The notes under the pieces are model-generated. The model was given only the letters and a program-made list of their open reading frames with translations. It did not search any database and was not told the origin of the DNA. DNA of 64,000 nucleotides from UBA2767 sp965228625 (GTDB lineage: Bacteria; Pseudomonadota; Alphaproteobacteria; Rhizobiales; Methyloligellaceae): NCBI GenBank assembly GCA_965228625.1, contig OZ245829.1:1860001-1924000 (forward strand). The letters are read 5' to 3'. The translations under genes were made by a program, and so were the position numbers. Of this stretch, positions 40,210 to 49,355 are shown in pieces (position 1 is the stretch's first letter; every line of letters begins with the position of its first letter).

Positions 40210-41722
40210 AAACGTGGCCACCAGCGCACACGAGAACCCGCGTCAGCGTTTTCCGTTCGACGCATTGACTGTCGATCAGTCCGCAGAAGTTCCGCTTTAT
40301 CGCCAGCTGGAGGATCAGATCCGGGGCGCGATCTGGGAGGCTCGCCTGCGCCCCGGCGAACGGCTGCCCGCGAGCCGTCAGCTTGCACGCGACCTCGACA
40401 TCGCCCGCAACACCGTGAAGGCGGCTTACAATCAGCTGATCGCGGAAGGCTATCTGGTCACATCGGCGGGTTCGGGAACCCGCGTCGCACCGGATCTGCC
40501 GGAACACCTGCTGCAAGTGCCGGTCCCGGAGCAGCGCGACGACACACACGCGCGTTCCGCCGCGCTGTCCGCGACAGCCAAACGGATCGCCTCGTTCAGC
40601 CCCTGGATCGATGGCGATATGGAGCGGCCGTCGCGGCCGTTCCGCCCCCACACCCCCGCCACCGACGCCTTTCCGCGGCGGCTCTGGGCGACATTGACGA
40701 CACGGCGGCTGCGCCAAATGGGACGCAGCACGCTTGAACGCGTCGACCCGCGCGGCTACCACCCGCTGCGCGAAGCGATCGCGGGCTATCTCGGCAGTGC
40801 ACGAGGCGTATCCTGCAGTGCCGATCAGGTGATCGTCACGGCGGGAACGCAGCAAGCGATTGAGCTCATTGCCAAGATCTTCATTGAACCCGGCGACAAG
40901 GTCTGCATGGAGGACCCCGGATACGCACCGGCGCGAATCGTCTTCGAGCTGGCGGGCGCGGACGTTGTCTCCATACCGGTAGACAACGACGGTCTGGAAA
41001 CCGATTTTCTTGAGAGAAAGGTCACCTCCGCCAAGCTCGTCTATGTGACGCCGAGCAGCCAATTCCCGCTGGGAACGACCATGTCACTGGCACGCCGTCT
41101 CAACCTGATCGAATGGGCCGAGCGATCCGGCGCGGTCATTCTGGAAGACGACTACAATGGCGAATACCGATATGCCGGTCGGCCATTGCCGGCGCTGTAT
41201 GGCCTCGCCTCACCGGGACGGGTGCTGTACACGGGCAGCTTCAGCAAGCTGCTGTTTCCCGCGTTGCGCATTGGCTATGTGGTCGTTCCGGAGGACACCG
41301 TCCGTCATTTTGCTGCCGCCCGGTGGCTCATCGACCGCCATTCGCCGCCACTGGAACAGGCGGTTCTCGCCGATTTCATCGACGAGGGACATTTCGCGCG
41401 ACACGTCCGGCGCATGCGAACGCTCTATGCCGAGCGTCAACGCGCGCTCGTGGACGCCGCGGAACAGGATTGGGCAGGGATGATCGACGTCCCGGCCTTG
41501 GACTCAGGCCTTCATCTGATTGGCTGGCTCTGTGGTGATGTGACCGAAGACCGGATCCTGAAGGCCGCCCGGTCGGCGGGCATCGACCTGACGCCCACGT
41601 CCTGGTTTGGGGTTCGCAAGCCGCAACGTCAGAGCGTTATTCTCGGCTATGCCCCGTTCACCCCAAGGCTGCTGCGACGCGCAACCGGAGACCTGGCGCA
41701 GGCGCTCACGCGGGACGTTTGA
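40202..41722 (+). CDS. MocR/PdxR-type GntR regulator with aminotransferase domain
   Basis: 506 residues. GntR winged helix at about 25-90 (LPASRQLARDLDIARNTVKAAYNQLIAEGYL) followed by an aminotransferase-like fold I domain with DPRGYHPLREAIAGYL, EDDYNGEYRY and the PLP Lys in TGSFSKLLFPALRIGY. These proteins sense a PLP-bound amine or amino acid. Divergent from the secreted cyclase, whose expression it likely controls. GACCC repeats lie in the gap. Confidence 0.92.
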   Translation: MDPNVATSAHENPRQRFPFDALTVDQSAEVPLYRQLEDQIRGAIWEARLRPGERLPASRQLARDLDIARNTVKAAYNQLIAEGYLVTSAGSGTRVAPDLPEHLLQVPVPEQRDDTHARSAALSATAKRIASFSPWIDGDMERPSRPFRPHTPATDAFPRRLWATLTTRRLRQMGRSTLERVDPRGYHPLREAIAGYLGSARGVSCSADQVIVTAGTQQAIELIAKIFIEPGDKVCMEDPGYAPARIVFELAGADVVSIPVDNDGLETDFLERKVTSAKLVYVTPSSQFPLGTTMSLARRLNLIEWAERSGAVILEDDYNGEYRYAGRPLPALYGLASPGRVLYTGSFSKLLFPALRIGYVVVPEDTVRHFAAARWLIDRHSPPLEQAVLADFIDEGHFARHVRRMRTLYAERQRALVDAAEQDWAGMIDVPALDSGLHLIGWLCGDVTEDRILKAARSAGIDLTPTSWFGVRKPQRQSVILGYAPFTPRLLRRATGDLAQALTRDV

Positions 41723-42076
41723 TTCCGGGAGTTGCCACTCCGAACTTGTCTTCAAGGGTGAACTGCGGCAGCGCTGAGCTGACAACTCCGCTTTGGCTCA
41801 GGAGCAAACGTAAAATCCGACTTCGTTGTCAGTCCGCTTGGTGCCATGCGTGGACGTAACTGGCTGTAACTCAGGACGACCGCCAATGCGGTCAAGCGGA
41901 AGTTCTGGCGGCCACTGTCTGTTTTCGGGGGCAAAACAATCGCGAACTGCCGGTCATCAGAAGAGCTCAAAGCAATGAAACGCCGAGGAATCAATCGCGA
42001 CTGGCTCGCCAATTCGGATTCTCAGAGAGTCAGAACTTTCGCAGACCCCTTCGTTTCCCGGACAGACTGGGCCGGC
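41723..42076. other. Intergenic region between convergent MocR and GGT genes, no gene recognised
   Basis: 354 bases. Frames here lack conserved features and ribosome binding sites, and I see no terminator hairpin with a T run. The two flanking genes converge, so both transcripts should end in it. Confidence 0.5.
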
Positions 42077-43882
42077 CTATTCTCCCAGTGCGATCCCCTC
42101 CCGCCGGGGGTCGGCGCCGCCGCGCAGTCCATCGTCAATGGCAATCGCGTGCACTCCCGAGGTGAGCTCCATAACATTGATCTCATACCCCATCGCCTCG
42201 AGTTGACCGGCCAGCTCGGTCGCCGTCGTCCCTTTCTCCAGGTCGAAGGGACCGAAGCGGTTGATCAGATGCGGCATCGACACTGCCGATTGCACATCCA
42301 TCCCCCAATGCAGATAGGCAATGATTGCCTGTGCGACATAGCCGATGATCCGGCTGCCACCCGGGCTGCCGATAACCAGGATCGGCTCACCATCGCGCAG
42401 CACGATCGCGGGCGCCATTGACGAGCGCGGGCGTTTGCCCGGCTCAACCCGGTTGGCAATCGGCACGCCGTTTTTGTGAGACTGAAACGAGAAATCCGTG
42501 AGTTCGTTGTTGAGAAAGAACCCTCGTGCCATCACGCGCGACCCGAAGCTATTCTCGATCGTCGTCGTCATCGACAGGGCGTTGCCATAGGAATCGACAA
42601 TCGAGATATGCGAGGTCGAAGGCATCTCGACACTGACGTTATCGGCCCAAAGCATCGCGTGATCCCATTCCGGATTGCCTGGCGCGACAGAATCAAGCGC
42701 CATATCGCCCGACAAGAGCGCCGCCCGCTGGGCCAGATAGGCCGGATCGATCAGCCCCTTGATCGGGACTGGCACGAAATCGCTATCGGCCATGTAGCGG
42801 CCCCGGTCTGCGAAGGCGAGGCGTGAGGCATCGCCGATTAAACGCCAGGTTTCGGCTTCATCCGGACGGCCCAGCTCGACCTTGTCCAGCATGCCCAGGA
42901 TCTGCCCCACGGTCAGGCCGCCCGAAGATGGTGGTCCCATTCCGCAGACATCCGCGCCCTTGAACTCGGCACAGACCGCCGGCCGCTCGATCACCTCATA
43001 AAGATAGAGATCGGTCAGCGACAAAACCCCGGGATTACCCTCCGCACCGCGCACGGCGGCGACGATATCTTCGGCCACGGCACCCTCGTAAAAGCCACGC
43101 TCGCCTTTGGTCGCCAGAAGACGGAGCGTCTCGGCATAGGCGGGGTTCTTCAACACTTCACCCGCTTCAATCGCCTTGCCGTTGGGGAAGAAATAGGCCT
43201 CGGTGGCCGGAAAACGGCGCAATCTCGCTTCGTCGTCGGCAACGATATGCGCCAATCGGGGCGAGACGATAAACCCGTTCTCGGCAAGGGCGATAGCCTC
43301 GGCAAACAGACCCGGCCAGTTCGCCCGCCCCCAAAGACGATGCGCATCGGTCATCAACGCGGGAATCCCCGGCGTCCCAACCGACCGCCCGCCGACAAGG
43401 GCATCCCAGAAATCCATGACCTCCCCATCGGGCGTCTGAAGCAGCAACGGCGTGGCGGCCCGGGGCGCGGTTTCCCGCCCGTCCAGCGTTGTCACCTCGC
43501 CGCTTTCGGCATCATACCAAACGAGGAACGCCCCTCCGCCCAGTCCCGAAGACTGGGGTTCCACAAGGCCAAGAACCGCTTGCACTGCCACCATCGCATC
43601 CGCAGCCGTTCCGCCTTCGCGAAGAACCCGTCCTCCGGCCTCAACCGCCAAGGGGTTTGCCGCCACGACCATCCAGTCTTTGGCCTCAACCGCCCGACCG
43701 GCAGCTTTTGCCGCCAGCGACGCGGACGCAAGATCGGTGAGTTCGGAAAAGGCCGCAGGAAGACTTCTCGGCGATGCAGCCTCGGGCGCAACGGCGTCGG
43801 TTGCGTCTTGCGCGCTTGCGCTTAAAACGGTGGCAAGGACGGCGGCAACGACAGCGGCAAGGGCCAAGGAACGGAACAACAT
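42077..43882 (-). CDS. ggt: Gamma-glutamyltranspeptidase, secreted
   Basis: 601 residues, signal peptide about 1-24 (cleavage after ASA). MVVAANPLAVEAGGRVLREGG and QSSGLGGGAFLVWYD are typical of the large subunit. The nucleophile Thr of autocatalytic cleavage is in MPSTSHISIVDSYGNALS, and IGSPGGSRIIGYV is the oxyanion-hole/substrate loop. Cleaves gamma-glutamyl bonds such as those of glutathione in the periplasm. The ATG follows GGAGAA. Length and motifs are normal for the family. Confidence 0.95.
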   Translation of the reverse strand: MLFRSLALAAVVAAVLATVLSASAQDATDAVAPEAASPRSLPAAFSELTDLASASLAAKAAGRAVEAKDWMVVAANPLAVEAGGRVLREGGTAADAMVAVQAVLGLVEPQSSGLGGGAFLVWYDAESGEVTTLDGRETAPRAATPLLLQTPDGEVMDFWDALVGGRSVGTPGIPALMTDAHRLWGRANWPGLFAEAIALAENGFIVSPRLAHIVADDEARLRRFPATEAYFFPNGKAIEAGEVLKNPAYAETLRLLATKGERGFYEGAVAEDIVAAVRGAEGNPGVLSLTDLYLYEVIERPAVCAEFKGADVCGMGPPSSGGLTVGQILGMLDKVELGRPDEAETWRLIGDASRLAFADRGRYMADSDFVPVPIKGLIDPAYLAQRAALLSGDMALDSVAPGNPEWDHAMLWADNVSVEMPSTSHISIVDSYGNALSMTTTIENSFGSRVMARGFFLNNELTDFSFQSHKNGVPIANRVEPGKRPRSSMAPAIVLRDGEPILVIGSPGGSRIIGYVAQAIIAYLHWGMDVQSAVSMPHLINRFGPFDLEKGTTATELAGQLEAMGYEINVMELTSGVHAIAIDDGLRGGADPRREGIALGE

Positions 43883-43958
43883 AACAAATTCTCCGGTTCA
43901 AACGGATGTTGAGGTTTTCTTGAATGAGCTTGCTAGTGTGGCTTCTGCCTGTGTCACA

Positions 43959-44465
43959 ATGTTGATCGATGACTTTTCAAGCGCAACTCTGACCTCCCCG
44001 CTGGGAACGCAATGGCGTGTTGTCAGCGACCGGGTCATGGGCGGTGTTTCGACGGCCACCATATCGTTGGACACGATCGATGGCCGTCGCTGTATCCGCC
44101 TGCGAGGAGATGTGCGGTTGGACAACAATGGCGGTTTCGTGCAGGCCGCATTGGACCTCACGCCTGGATCGGCTGCGCTCGACGCTTCCGGGTACACTGG
44201 CATCAGGCTGGTCGTTCGCGGCAATGGCGAGGACTACTCCGTTCATCTGCGTACGCCCGACAATGTCCGTCCATGGATGTCCTACAGGGCTCACTTCAAG
44301 ACAACGCCTGACTGGAAAACAGTAGAACTCCCTTTCAAGGACTTTGCTCCTCATCGAATTGGGGTGCCATTGAACATCAAGCGTCTCAGGCGACTGGGGC
44401 TCGTCGCCATTGGACGGGCTTTCTCCGCCGATCTCGCGGTGGCTGAAGTCAGCCTCTACCGATAA
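43959..44465 (+). CDS. CIA30-like (complex I intermediate-associated protein 30) domain protein
   Basis: 168 residues from an ATG at 43959; no strong ribosome binding site is seen, and a slightly longer form starting with a TTG near 43920 is possible. Segments IDDFSSATLTSPLGTQWRVVSDRVMGGVS, GFVQAALDL, YTGIRLVVRGNGEDYSVHLRT and WKTVELPFKDFAPHR are the CIA30 beta-sandwich pattern. Bacterial members are of unknown role. Divergent from ggt. Confidence 0.8.
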   Translation: MLIDDFSSATLTSPLGTQWRVVSDRVMGGVSTATISLDTIDGRRCIRLRGDVRLDNNGGFVQAALDLTPGSAALDASGYTGIRLVVRGNGEDYSVHLRTPDNVRPWMSYRAHFKTTPDWKTVELPFKDFAPHRIGVPLNIKRLRRLGLVAIGRAFSADLAVAEVSLYR

Positions 44466-44568
44466 CGTCGAAAAACGCCCGATCCATTCATGCTGCCGCA
44501 AGCTGCATTGGCGTGTTGGTTCTTCTTGCCTCCTGCAACCGCACCTCAAAGAACAATCTGCACTGGCC

Positions 44569-45411
44569 CTAGGGCGACGAAAAGTTGAACTTTCCGAAGG
44601 CACTCACATACAGCAAGCATTTGCTCTCGGCGCCGCAAGAGAGGCTATGGGAAATGCCCTTGGTCGCTCCGAAGTAGCTTCCCGCCTCTAATTCCACGCT
44701 TTTTGAGGTGTCGGCCCGCTGATGGGTCACGTTGCCTTGGATAACAACCGCCTTCAGCCAATCGTCGGTCGCACTCAGGGTTCCGCCATATCCCGCGGGC
44801 AACCGAAGAAATGTCCCGTTTCGATGTCCCTTTCTCGGCATACCCCAAAGAAACGCCAATTCCGGCCCCTCAGGCGCGTCGGAACGATCCATCCACGTCA
44901 CATCCGACGGGTCCAGCCAAACAACATTCCTTGCTTCAATATTGATGGGACGCTCGCCATTGTCGAAGGCTTCCTTGGCGGGTTGTACAAGATAGGGGCC
45001 TTCCAGAATTTCCAGAAATGCCGTGGTCTTCTTTCCTTTGGCTGACGTGATATGCGTCTCGCCGGCTGGCTGCACCCAGAACGATCCCGATCCCATCCAC
45101 ATGGTTTCGGCCTCGGGATCATCGTTGTGAACTTCACCGCTGATGACCACTGCCCGGTAGGTGATGTTGTGAATATGCGGGGGAGAGGAGAACCCGTCGA
45201 CAAACTCGATCAATGTGCCTGTCGGGCCAATCTTCTTTATGTCACCCCACAATACGCCTGCCTTGGGACTGGCGTCCCCCCTGAGGGGGTTGAGAGGCTG
45301 AAATTTGACGTCGGATCTGGCCTTCAATTCGAAGGCCGGCTCAGTTGGCGCCATGCCCGGCAAGACCAACAGGGCGGTGACGATCATTGTGACAAAACGC
45401 GTTACAGGCAT
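44569..45411 (-). CDS. Secreted DUF4437 (double cupin) protein
   Basis: 280 residues, signal peptide about 1-23. Two cupin-like halves: SPPHIHNITYRAVVISGEVHNDD with PAGETHITSAKG in the first, and KAVVIQGNVTHQ with LEAGSYFGATKGISHSL in the second. Function unknown; a metal-dependent periplasmic enzyme or binding protein is possible. A strong AGGAGG precedes the ATG. Divergent from the LysR regulator at 45524, which probably controls it. Confidence 0.85.
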   Translation of the reverse strand: MPVTRFVTMIVTALLVLPGMAPTEPAFELKARSDVKFQPLNPLRGDASPKAGVLWGDIKKIGPTGTLIEFVDGFSSPPHIHNITYRAVVISGEVHNDDPEAETMWMGSGSFWVQPAGETHITSAKGKKTTAFLEILEGPYLVQPAKEAFDNGERPINIEARNVVWLDPSDVTWMDRSDAPEGPELAFLWGMPRKGHRNGTFLRLPAGYGGTLSATDDWLKAVVIQGNVTHQRADTSKSVELEAGSYFGATKGISHSLSCGAESKCLLYVSAFGKFNFSSP

Positions 45412-45523
45412 GGCAACCTCCTATGGGTTCGGCTACCGAGCCGATACTCATGCAACATTGTCGCGCCACGAAAAAGCGAACAATCCGCTTTCTCTCAAAT
45501 TGACTATCCTCTATTTCTGAACA

Positions 45524-46423
45524 ATGGCCCTTGACCTGAAATCCGTGGAATTGTTCGTGCGAGTGGCCTCGGTTGGAGCGATCGGCAAGGCGGGCGAGGA
45601 GTTTGGGCTGTCCCGGACGGCTGCGACCCAACGCATCCAGGCATTGGAGGCGGACGTTGGCGTCCAACTCTTCCATCGAACGACCCGCAAACTCTCCCTC
45701 ACAGGTGACGGTGAAACATTTCTCGAGCATGCGAAGCGCATCCTGGAGAGTGTCGATGAGGCGCTCTCGGATACGCAGAAAAACCCGGGAGCCATAAAAG
45801 GCGAGTTGCGGGTCGCCAGTTCGTCTTCCTTTGGCCGCAAGCATATCGCGCCCTATGTATCGGAATTCCTGGCCGCTCATCCGAACCTGTCGATCCAGCT
45901 CAACCTCAGCGATTCCATTGTCGACATCGTGGGAAGCAGCTTTGACTTGTCCATTCGCCTCGGCGAATTGGCGCCGTCCTCTTTGAAAGCCCGGAGGCTG
46001 GCGTCCAGCCCAAGGATCATAGTCGCCGCGCCGTCGTATCTTTCGGGGACCAATGTCCCGCGCCAGCCAACGGATCTGATCGCGCATAATTGCCTGATGC
46101 GCGGTGATGTGAGGACCTGGAGGCTCCGAACGGCCAACGGATCCATCAAGGATTACAAGGTGGCCGGCAACTTCGCGAGCGATAGCGCCGAGGCCATCAC
46201 CGAAGCCACTCTGTCGGGCCTCGGCATCGCCCGAAAATGTAAATGGGAAATTCGGGAACATCTCGATGCCGGGACTCTCGTACAGGTTGTTGAGGATTGT
46301 ACGGTCATGCCGGAATGGAGCGTCTTTGCCGTGCGCTCCCCTTCACGTCTTGTCCCGGCAAAGGTCAAGCTCTTCACAGAATTCCTAAAAGTGAAACTTC
46401 AATCCGAACCTTCGCTGGCCTAG
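45524..46423 (+). CDS. LysR family transcriptional regulator
   Basis: 299 residues. The N-terminal HTH is in ELFVRVASVGAIGKAGEEFGLSRTAATQRIQALEADVGVQLFHRTTRKLSLT, then a substrate-binding domain (about 90-295) with GELRVASSSSFGRKHIAPYV. Belongs to the CrgA-like LysR subgroup. LysR proteins usually control the divergent neighbour, here the DUF4437 gene; the 112-base gap leaves room for that. Confidence 0.93.
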   Translation: MALDLKSVELFVRVASVGAIGKAGEEFGLSRTAATQRIQALEADVGVQLFHRTTRKLSLTGDGETFLEHAKRILESVDEALSDTQKNPGAIKGELRVASSSSFGRKHIAPYVSEFLAAHPNLSIQLNLSDSIVDIVGSSFDLSIRLGELAPSSLKARRLASSPRIIVAAPSYLSGTNVPRQPTDLIAHNCLMRGDVRTWRLRTANGSIKDYKVAGNFASDSAEAITEATLSGLGIARKCKWEIREHLDAGTLVQVVEDCTVMPEWSVFAVRSPSRLVPAKVKLFTEFLKVKLQSEPSLA

Positions 46424-46746
46424 AACCGATCGCTTGGCGAAGGACCGCTTGGCCCCGGGGTGAGGCGGCAAGACAAATGCTAGGGCTGATTGTATCTCAA
46501 CACTCCTTTGCTCTTGCAAAGCGGCTCGTCGTCAATGCGGGTGGCCAGTGCATGCCGACGGAGTCGTCTGCTGCGACGCCCGTCGATCGGGCGCATTGCG
46601 CACGATGGCGACACGTATTGCCACTCGCGCACAAAGGTGAGTGCAACGCGGTTCCGGCACTGTCCAAGCAATGTCTTGCGGTTGCCAGACCGTCGCCAGT
46701 CGAACATTGGCCGCCAGCAAAACAGCCATTAAGTCTTTGAAAAGGG
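46424..46746. other. Intergenic region before tRNA-Met, no gene recognised
   Basis: 323 bases between the LysR stop and the tRNA. Short frames on both strands have no ribosome binding site or recognisable motif. No integrase remnant or repeat of the tRNA 3' end could be found. It ends the accessory segment at the tRNA gene. Confidence 0.5.
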
Positions 46747-46823
46747 TGGTAGCGGAGGAGGGACTCGAACCCCCGACACGCGGATTATGATTCCGCTGCT
46801 CTAACCAGCTGAGCTACTCCGCC
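46747..46823 (-). tRNA. tRNA-Met (CAT anticodon)
   Basis: A 77-base cloverleaf including encoded CCA (46749-46747). Acceptor GGCGGAG pairs with CTCCGCT (first pair G-U). D arm GCTCAGCTGGTTAGAGC, anticodon stem GCGGA/TCCGC with loop ATCATAA, T arm GGGGGTTCGAGTCCCTC. CAT at the anticodon; it has an elongator-type structure rather than the initiator. An Ile2-type lysidine tRNA is less likely given the close match to alphaproteobacterial tRNA-Met. Confidence 0.93.
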
Positions 46824-46918
46824 AGACCGGGAATGGCGTGCCGACACGCGTGTCGGATACGAGCGATATAATGAGCGGGGTTCGCCGCTGTCAAGAAAGG
46901 TCGACCGGGCGGGCGTGA

Positions 46919-47644
46919 TCAGGCGCGCGCCGGCTTCAACTGGGCCTGCCCCGAGACCTTTTCCGTTGCGAGCTTGCGGTCGGCCGCCACGTCGGGCTGC
47001 TTGACGAAGCGCAGCATCGTGAACAGGCCGAACGGCCGCAGCGACGACGTGTCGGTGAGACGCAGCCCGCTGCTGCCGAGAACCCGGTCCATGGGGAACA
47101 CCGGCCGCCAGCCGAGCGTCGCCGCAAGCGGGGCAAAGGTGCGTTCGATCAATCCGCGAAAACCCTCGTCCTGGCTGAAATGGTTCACCAGAATGACCTC
47201 GCCACCGGGTGCACAAACCCGTTCGAGTTCACGCATGACCCGCTCGGGATCCGGTACGACCGTGATCACATACATCGCAACCACGGTGTCGAATTCCTCA
47301 TCGGGAAACTCCAGGTTGCCGGCATCCATTTCGTGCAAACCAGCCACGTTGTCCAGATCCGACTTGGTGACGCGATCACGTGCCTTGCTCAGCATCTCCG
47401 GCGAAACGTCGATGCCGGTGACCTGCAGGTGACGCCCATAACGCGGCAACGACAGCCCGGTGCCGACACCGACTTCCAGGACATTGCCCTTGCGGCGATT
47501 GATGATCTCCACCGCGTGACGGCGGCCGGCTTCGACTAACTTGCCGAACGTGAAATCATAGACGGGCGCCCAACGTCGGTACGCGCGCTGCACATCAAAT
47601 AGCTCGATCACCGAACTGCCCGTCTTCGAACCGGTCTCCTGCAT
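46919..47644 (-). CDS. pmtA: Class I SAM-dependent methyltransferase, probably phosphatidylethanolamine N-methyltransferase (PmtA)
   Basis: 241 residues. SAM motif VLEVGVGTGLSLPRYG (about 54-69), GIDVSPEMLSKAR, DEEFDTVVAMYVITVVPDP and LERVCAPGGEVILVNHF. The N-terminal RAYRRWAPVYDFTFGKLVEAGR is the pattern of Rhodobacter/Rhizobium-type PmtA, which makes phosphatidylcholine from phosphatidylethanolamine by three methylations. Other class I methyltransferases cannot be excluded. GGGGAG precedes the ATG. Confidence 0.8.
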   Translation of the reverse strand: MQETGSKTGSSVIELFDVQRAYRRWAPVYDFTFGKLVEAGRRHAVEIINRRKGNVLEVGVGTGLSLPRYGRHLQVTGIDVSPEMLSKARDRVTKSDLDNVAGLHEMDAGNLEFPDEEFDTVVAMYVITVVPDPERVMRELERVCAPGGEVILVNHFSQDEGFRGLIERTFAPLAATLGWRPVFPMDRVLGSSGLRLTDTSSLRPFGLFTMLRFVKQPDVAADRKLATEKVSGQAQLKPARA

Positions 47645-47793
47645 AAGCTCCCCTTACTCCGAGGTGTACGACTTTCCGGTTAACGCCAACGCGCACCGGT
47701 ACGGTCGGGATGGCCCTCTCGTCCCGCCTTTCCGTATACCTTGCTCTGAATTGGACCTCGTTGTGGAATTCCCTTTACGTTCGCCTGCATCGC

Positions 47794-48984
47794 TTAGGCC
47801 ACAGGCGCACTCTCAACCAATGCTCTCGTCTTGTCCGTCCCGCTCAACGCGAGCGCATCGTCCGGCTCGCTGCGGACGATCCATCCGCCGCCAAGCACGC
47901 GCGATCCGTCGTAAAAAACACATGCCTGCCCGGGTGATACGCCATCTTCTCCTTCGTGCAACTGCACAAATGCCGCACCATCCTTGTTCAGCAATGTGGC
48001 CGTCTGAGGGATGCCGGTCGAGCGGATCCTCGCCTCGATCTCGACCCCCGCCTCGGGAATCCGGTCGAACGGCACGTCGCCGAGCCAGTTCACCTGCCGC
48101 AGCCACACCTTGCTCGTGCGCAGAGATGCACGCGGGCCCACGACCACCTGGCTGCGTTCGGCGTCCAGCCGCACCACGTAGAGCGGTTCCGCGGCGGCAA
48201 TACCGAGCCCACGGCGCTGACCGATGGTGTAGTTGATGATGCCGTCGTGACGGCCGACGACCTCGCCGTCAAGCGTCACGATATCGCCGGGGTCGGCCGC
48301 GTTCGGGCGCAGACGCTCGATCACCTGCGTGTAGCGCCCGGTCGGCACAAAGCAGATGTCCTGGCTGTCCGACTTCTCCGACACGCTCAGTCCATATCGG
48401 CGCGCAAGCTCGCGCGTCTCCGCCTTCTTCAGGTTGCCGAGCGGGAATCTCAGCATCTCAAGCTGGGCCGGTGTCGTCGCGAACAGGAAATAACTCTGGT
48501 CACGCTCGGCATCGACGGCGCGGTGCAGTTCCCAGCCGCCCGGTCCGCGTCTGGATGAAATATAGTGGCCGGTGGCAAGTGCCGCGGCGCCAAGTTCCCT
48601 CGCGGTCTGCAGCAGGTCCTTGAACTTGATCTTCTGGTTGCAGGACACGCAGGGAATGGGGGTCTCGCCGGAGAGGTAGCTGTCGGCGAACTCTTCCATC
48701 ACCGCGCTTGCAAACCGCTCCTCGTAGTCGAGAACATAGTGCGGAATACCGAGCAACTCCGCGACATGCCGGGCATCGTGAATGTCCTGGCCGGCGCAGC
48801 AGGTTCCCTTGGCCTGAACGGCCTCGCCATGGTCATAGAGCTGGAGCGTGATGCCGATGACGTCGTAGCCCTGCTCCGTCAGCAGCGCCGCGACGACCGA
48901 TGAATCGACACCGCCCGACATTGCGACGACGACACGGGTGTCTTGCGGACGCCCTGAGAGCGAGAGGGAATTGAGGTTCGACAT
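47794..48984 (-). CDS. mnmA: tRNA-specific 2-thiouridylase MnmA
   Basis: 396 residues. PP-loop motif SGGVDSSVVAALLTEQGYDVIGITLQLYD, catalytic Cys in IPCVSCNQKIKF, second Cys in SDSQDICFVPTG, and FYDGSRVLGGGWIV at the C-terminus. Adds sulfur to U34 of tRNAs for Lys, Glu and Gln. Length is usual for alphaproteobacteria. Stands alone in the window; the fliK promoter region lies upstream on the other strand. Confidence 0.97.
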   Translation of the reverse strand: MSNLNSLSLSGRPQDTRVVVAMSGGVDSSVVAALLTEQGYDVIGITLQLYDHGEAVQAKGTCCAGQDIHDARHVAELLGIPHYVLDYEERFASAVMEEFADSYLSGETPIPCVSCNQKIKFKDLLQTARELGAAALATGHYISSRRGPGGWELHRAVDAERDQSYFLFATTPAQLEMLRFPLGNLKKAETRELARRYGLSVSEKSDSQDICFVPTGRYTQVIERLRPNAADPGDIVTLDGEVVGRHDGIINYTIGQRRGLGIAAAEPLYVVRLDAERSQVVVGPRASLRTSKVWLRQVNWLGDVPFDRIPEAGVEIEARIRSTGIPQTATLLNKDGAAFVQLHEGEDGVSPGQACVFYDGSRVLGGGWIVRSEPDDALALSGTDKTRALVESAPVA

Positions 48985-49065
48985 GAAACTTCAGGGCCCG
49001 CCGTTTTCGGAATTCAATCGCACGATGCAGAGTGGGCTACCTGCGGGTGCGCAATTCCATCCCCG

Positions 49066-49230
49066 CGGCAAATACACCGGAAAACTCGTTACGTCATAAT
49101 TGTGACTGCTGGCCTGTAATTTATTGTGCCGGAGGCGGCATATCAACCCGGCGCGGCAAGAGTCAAGCACGCGGCGAAAGCGGCAAAATCATCCCCCACG
49201 CGGCAAATTCTGCCCCCTCGCCCGGCAAAA
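49066..49230 (+). promoter_or_regulatory. Cluster of CGGCAAA elements, probable FlbD (ftr-like) binding sites
   Basis: CGGCAAA at 49066, 49181, 49201 and 49223, plus CGGCAAG at 49154. The last three CGGCAAA copies start 20 and 22 bases apart, about two helical turns, and lie about 80-120 bases upstream of the sigma-54 promoter. Position and sequence resemble the ftr enhancers bound by FlbD in Caulobacter; flbD is encoded at 56144. Confidence 0.6.
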
Positions 49231-49303
49231 CAGCCCGGTTTCAAACGCCCGGAATAAAGCTATCCATCTGTTTTTGTTTGTTTTTCCTGTGCAACCGGTG
49301 GTT

Positions 49304-49317
49304 GGCCCGCCGCTTGC
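49304..49317 (+). promoter_or_regulatory. Sigma-54 promoter of fliK-flgD
   Basis: TTGGCCCGCCGCTTGCT: GG at 49304-49305, exactly ten bases, GC at 49316-49317, matching TGGCACG-N4-TTGCW with one change. The start point would be near 49329, 27 bases before the fliK ATG. Confidence 0.75.
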
Positions 49318-49355
49318 TCCGGAAATGCGCGAAGTTCGAGTAACAGGCGTATTTC

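Larger units (their letters stand above)
48985..49355. other. Intergenic region holding the fliK promoter
   Basis: 371 bases between divergent mnmA and fliK. Contains several CGGCAAA elements (49066-49230) and a sigma-54 promoter (49304-49317). No coding features. Confidence 0.7.

Noticed and set aside
43452..43958. Upstream part of the CIA30-like frame
   Set aside because: It runs antisense through the ggt gene and has low-complexity composition; the domain begins at about 43959.
35680..46823. Genomic island inserted at tRNA-Met
   Set aside because: No integrase and no repeat of the tRNA 3' end were found; a weak GTAGCGG similarity near 35690 is only seven bases. The segment is called accessory, not an integrated element.
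49190..49215. CGGCAAATTCTGCCC as a sigma-54 promoter
   Set aside because: The GG to GC spacing is eight, not ten, so it is treated as a regulator site instead.
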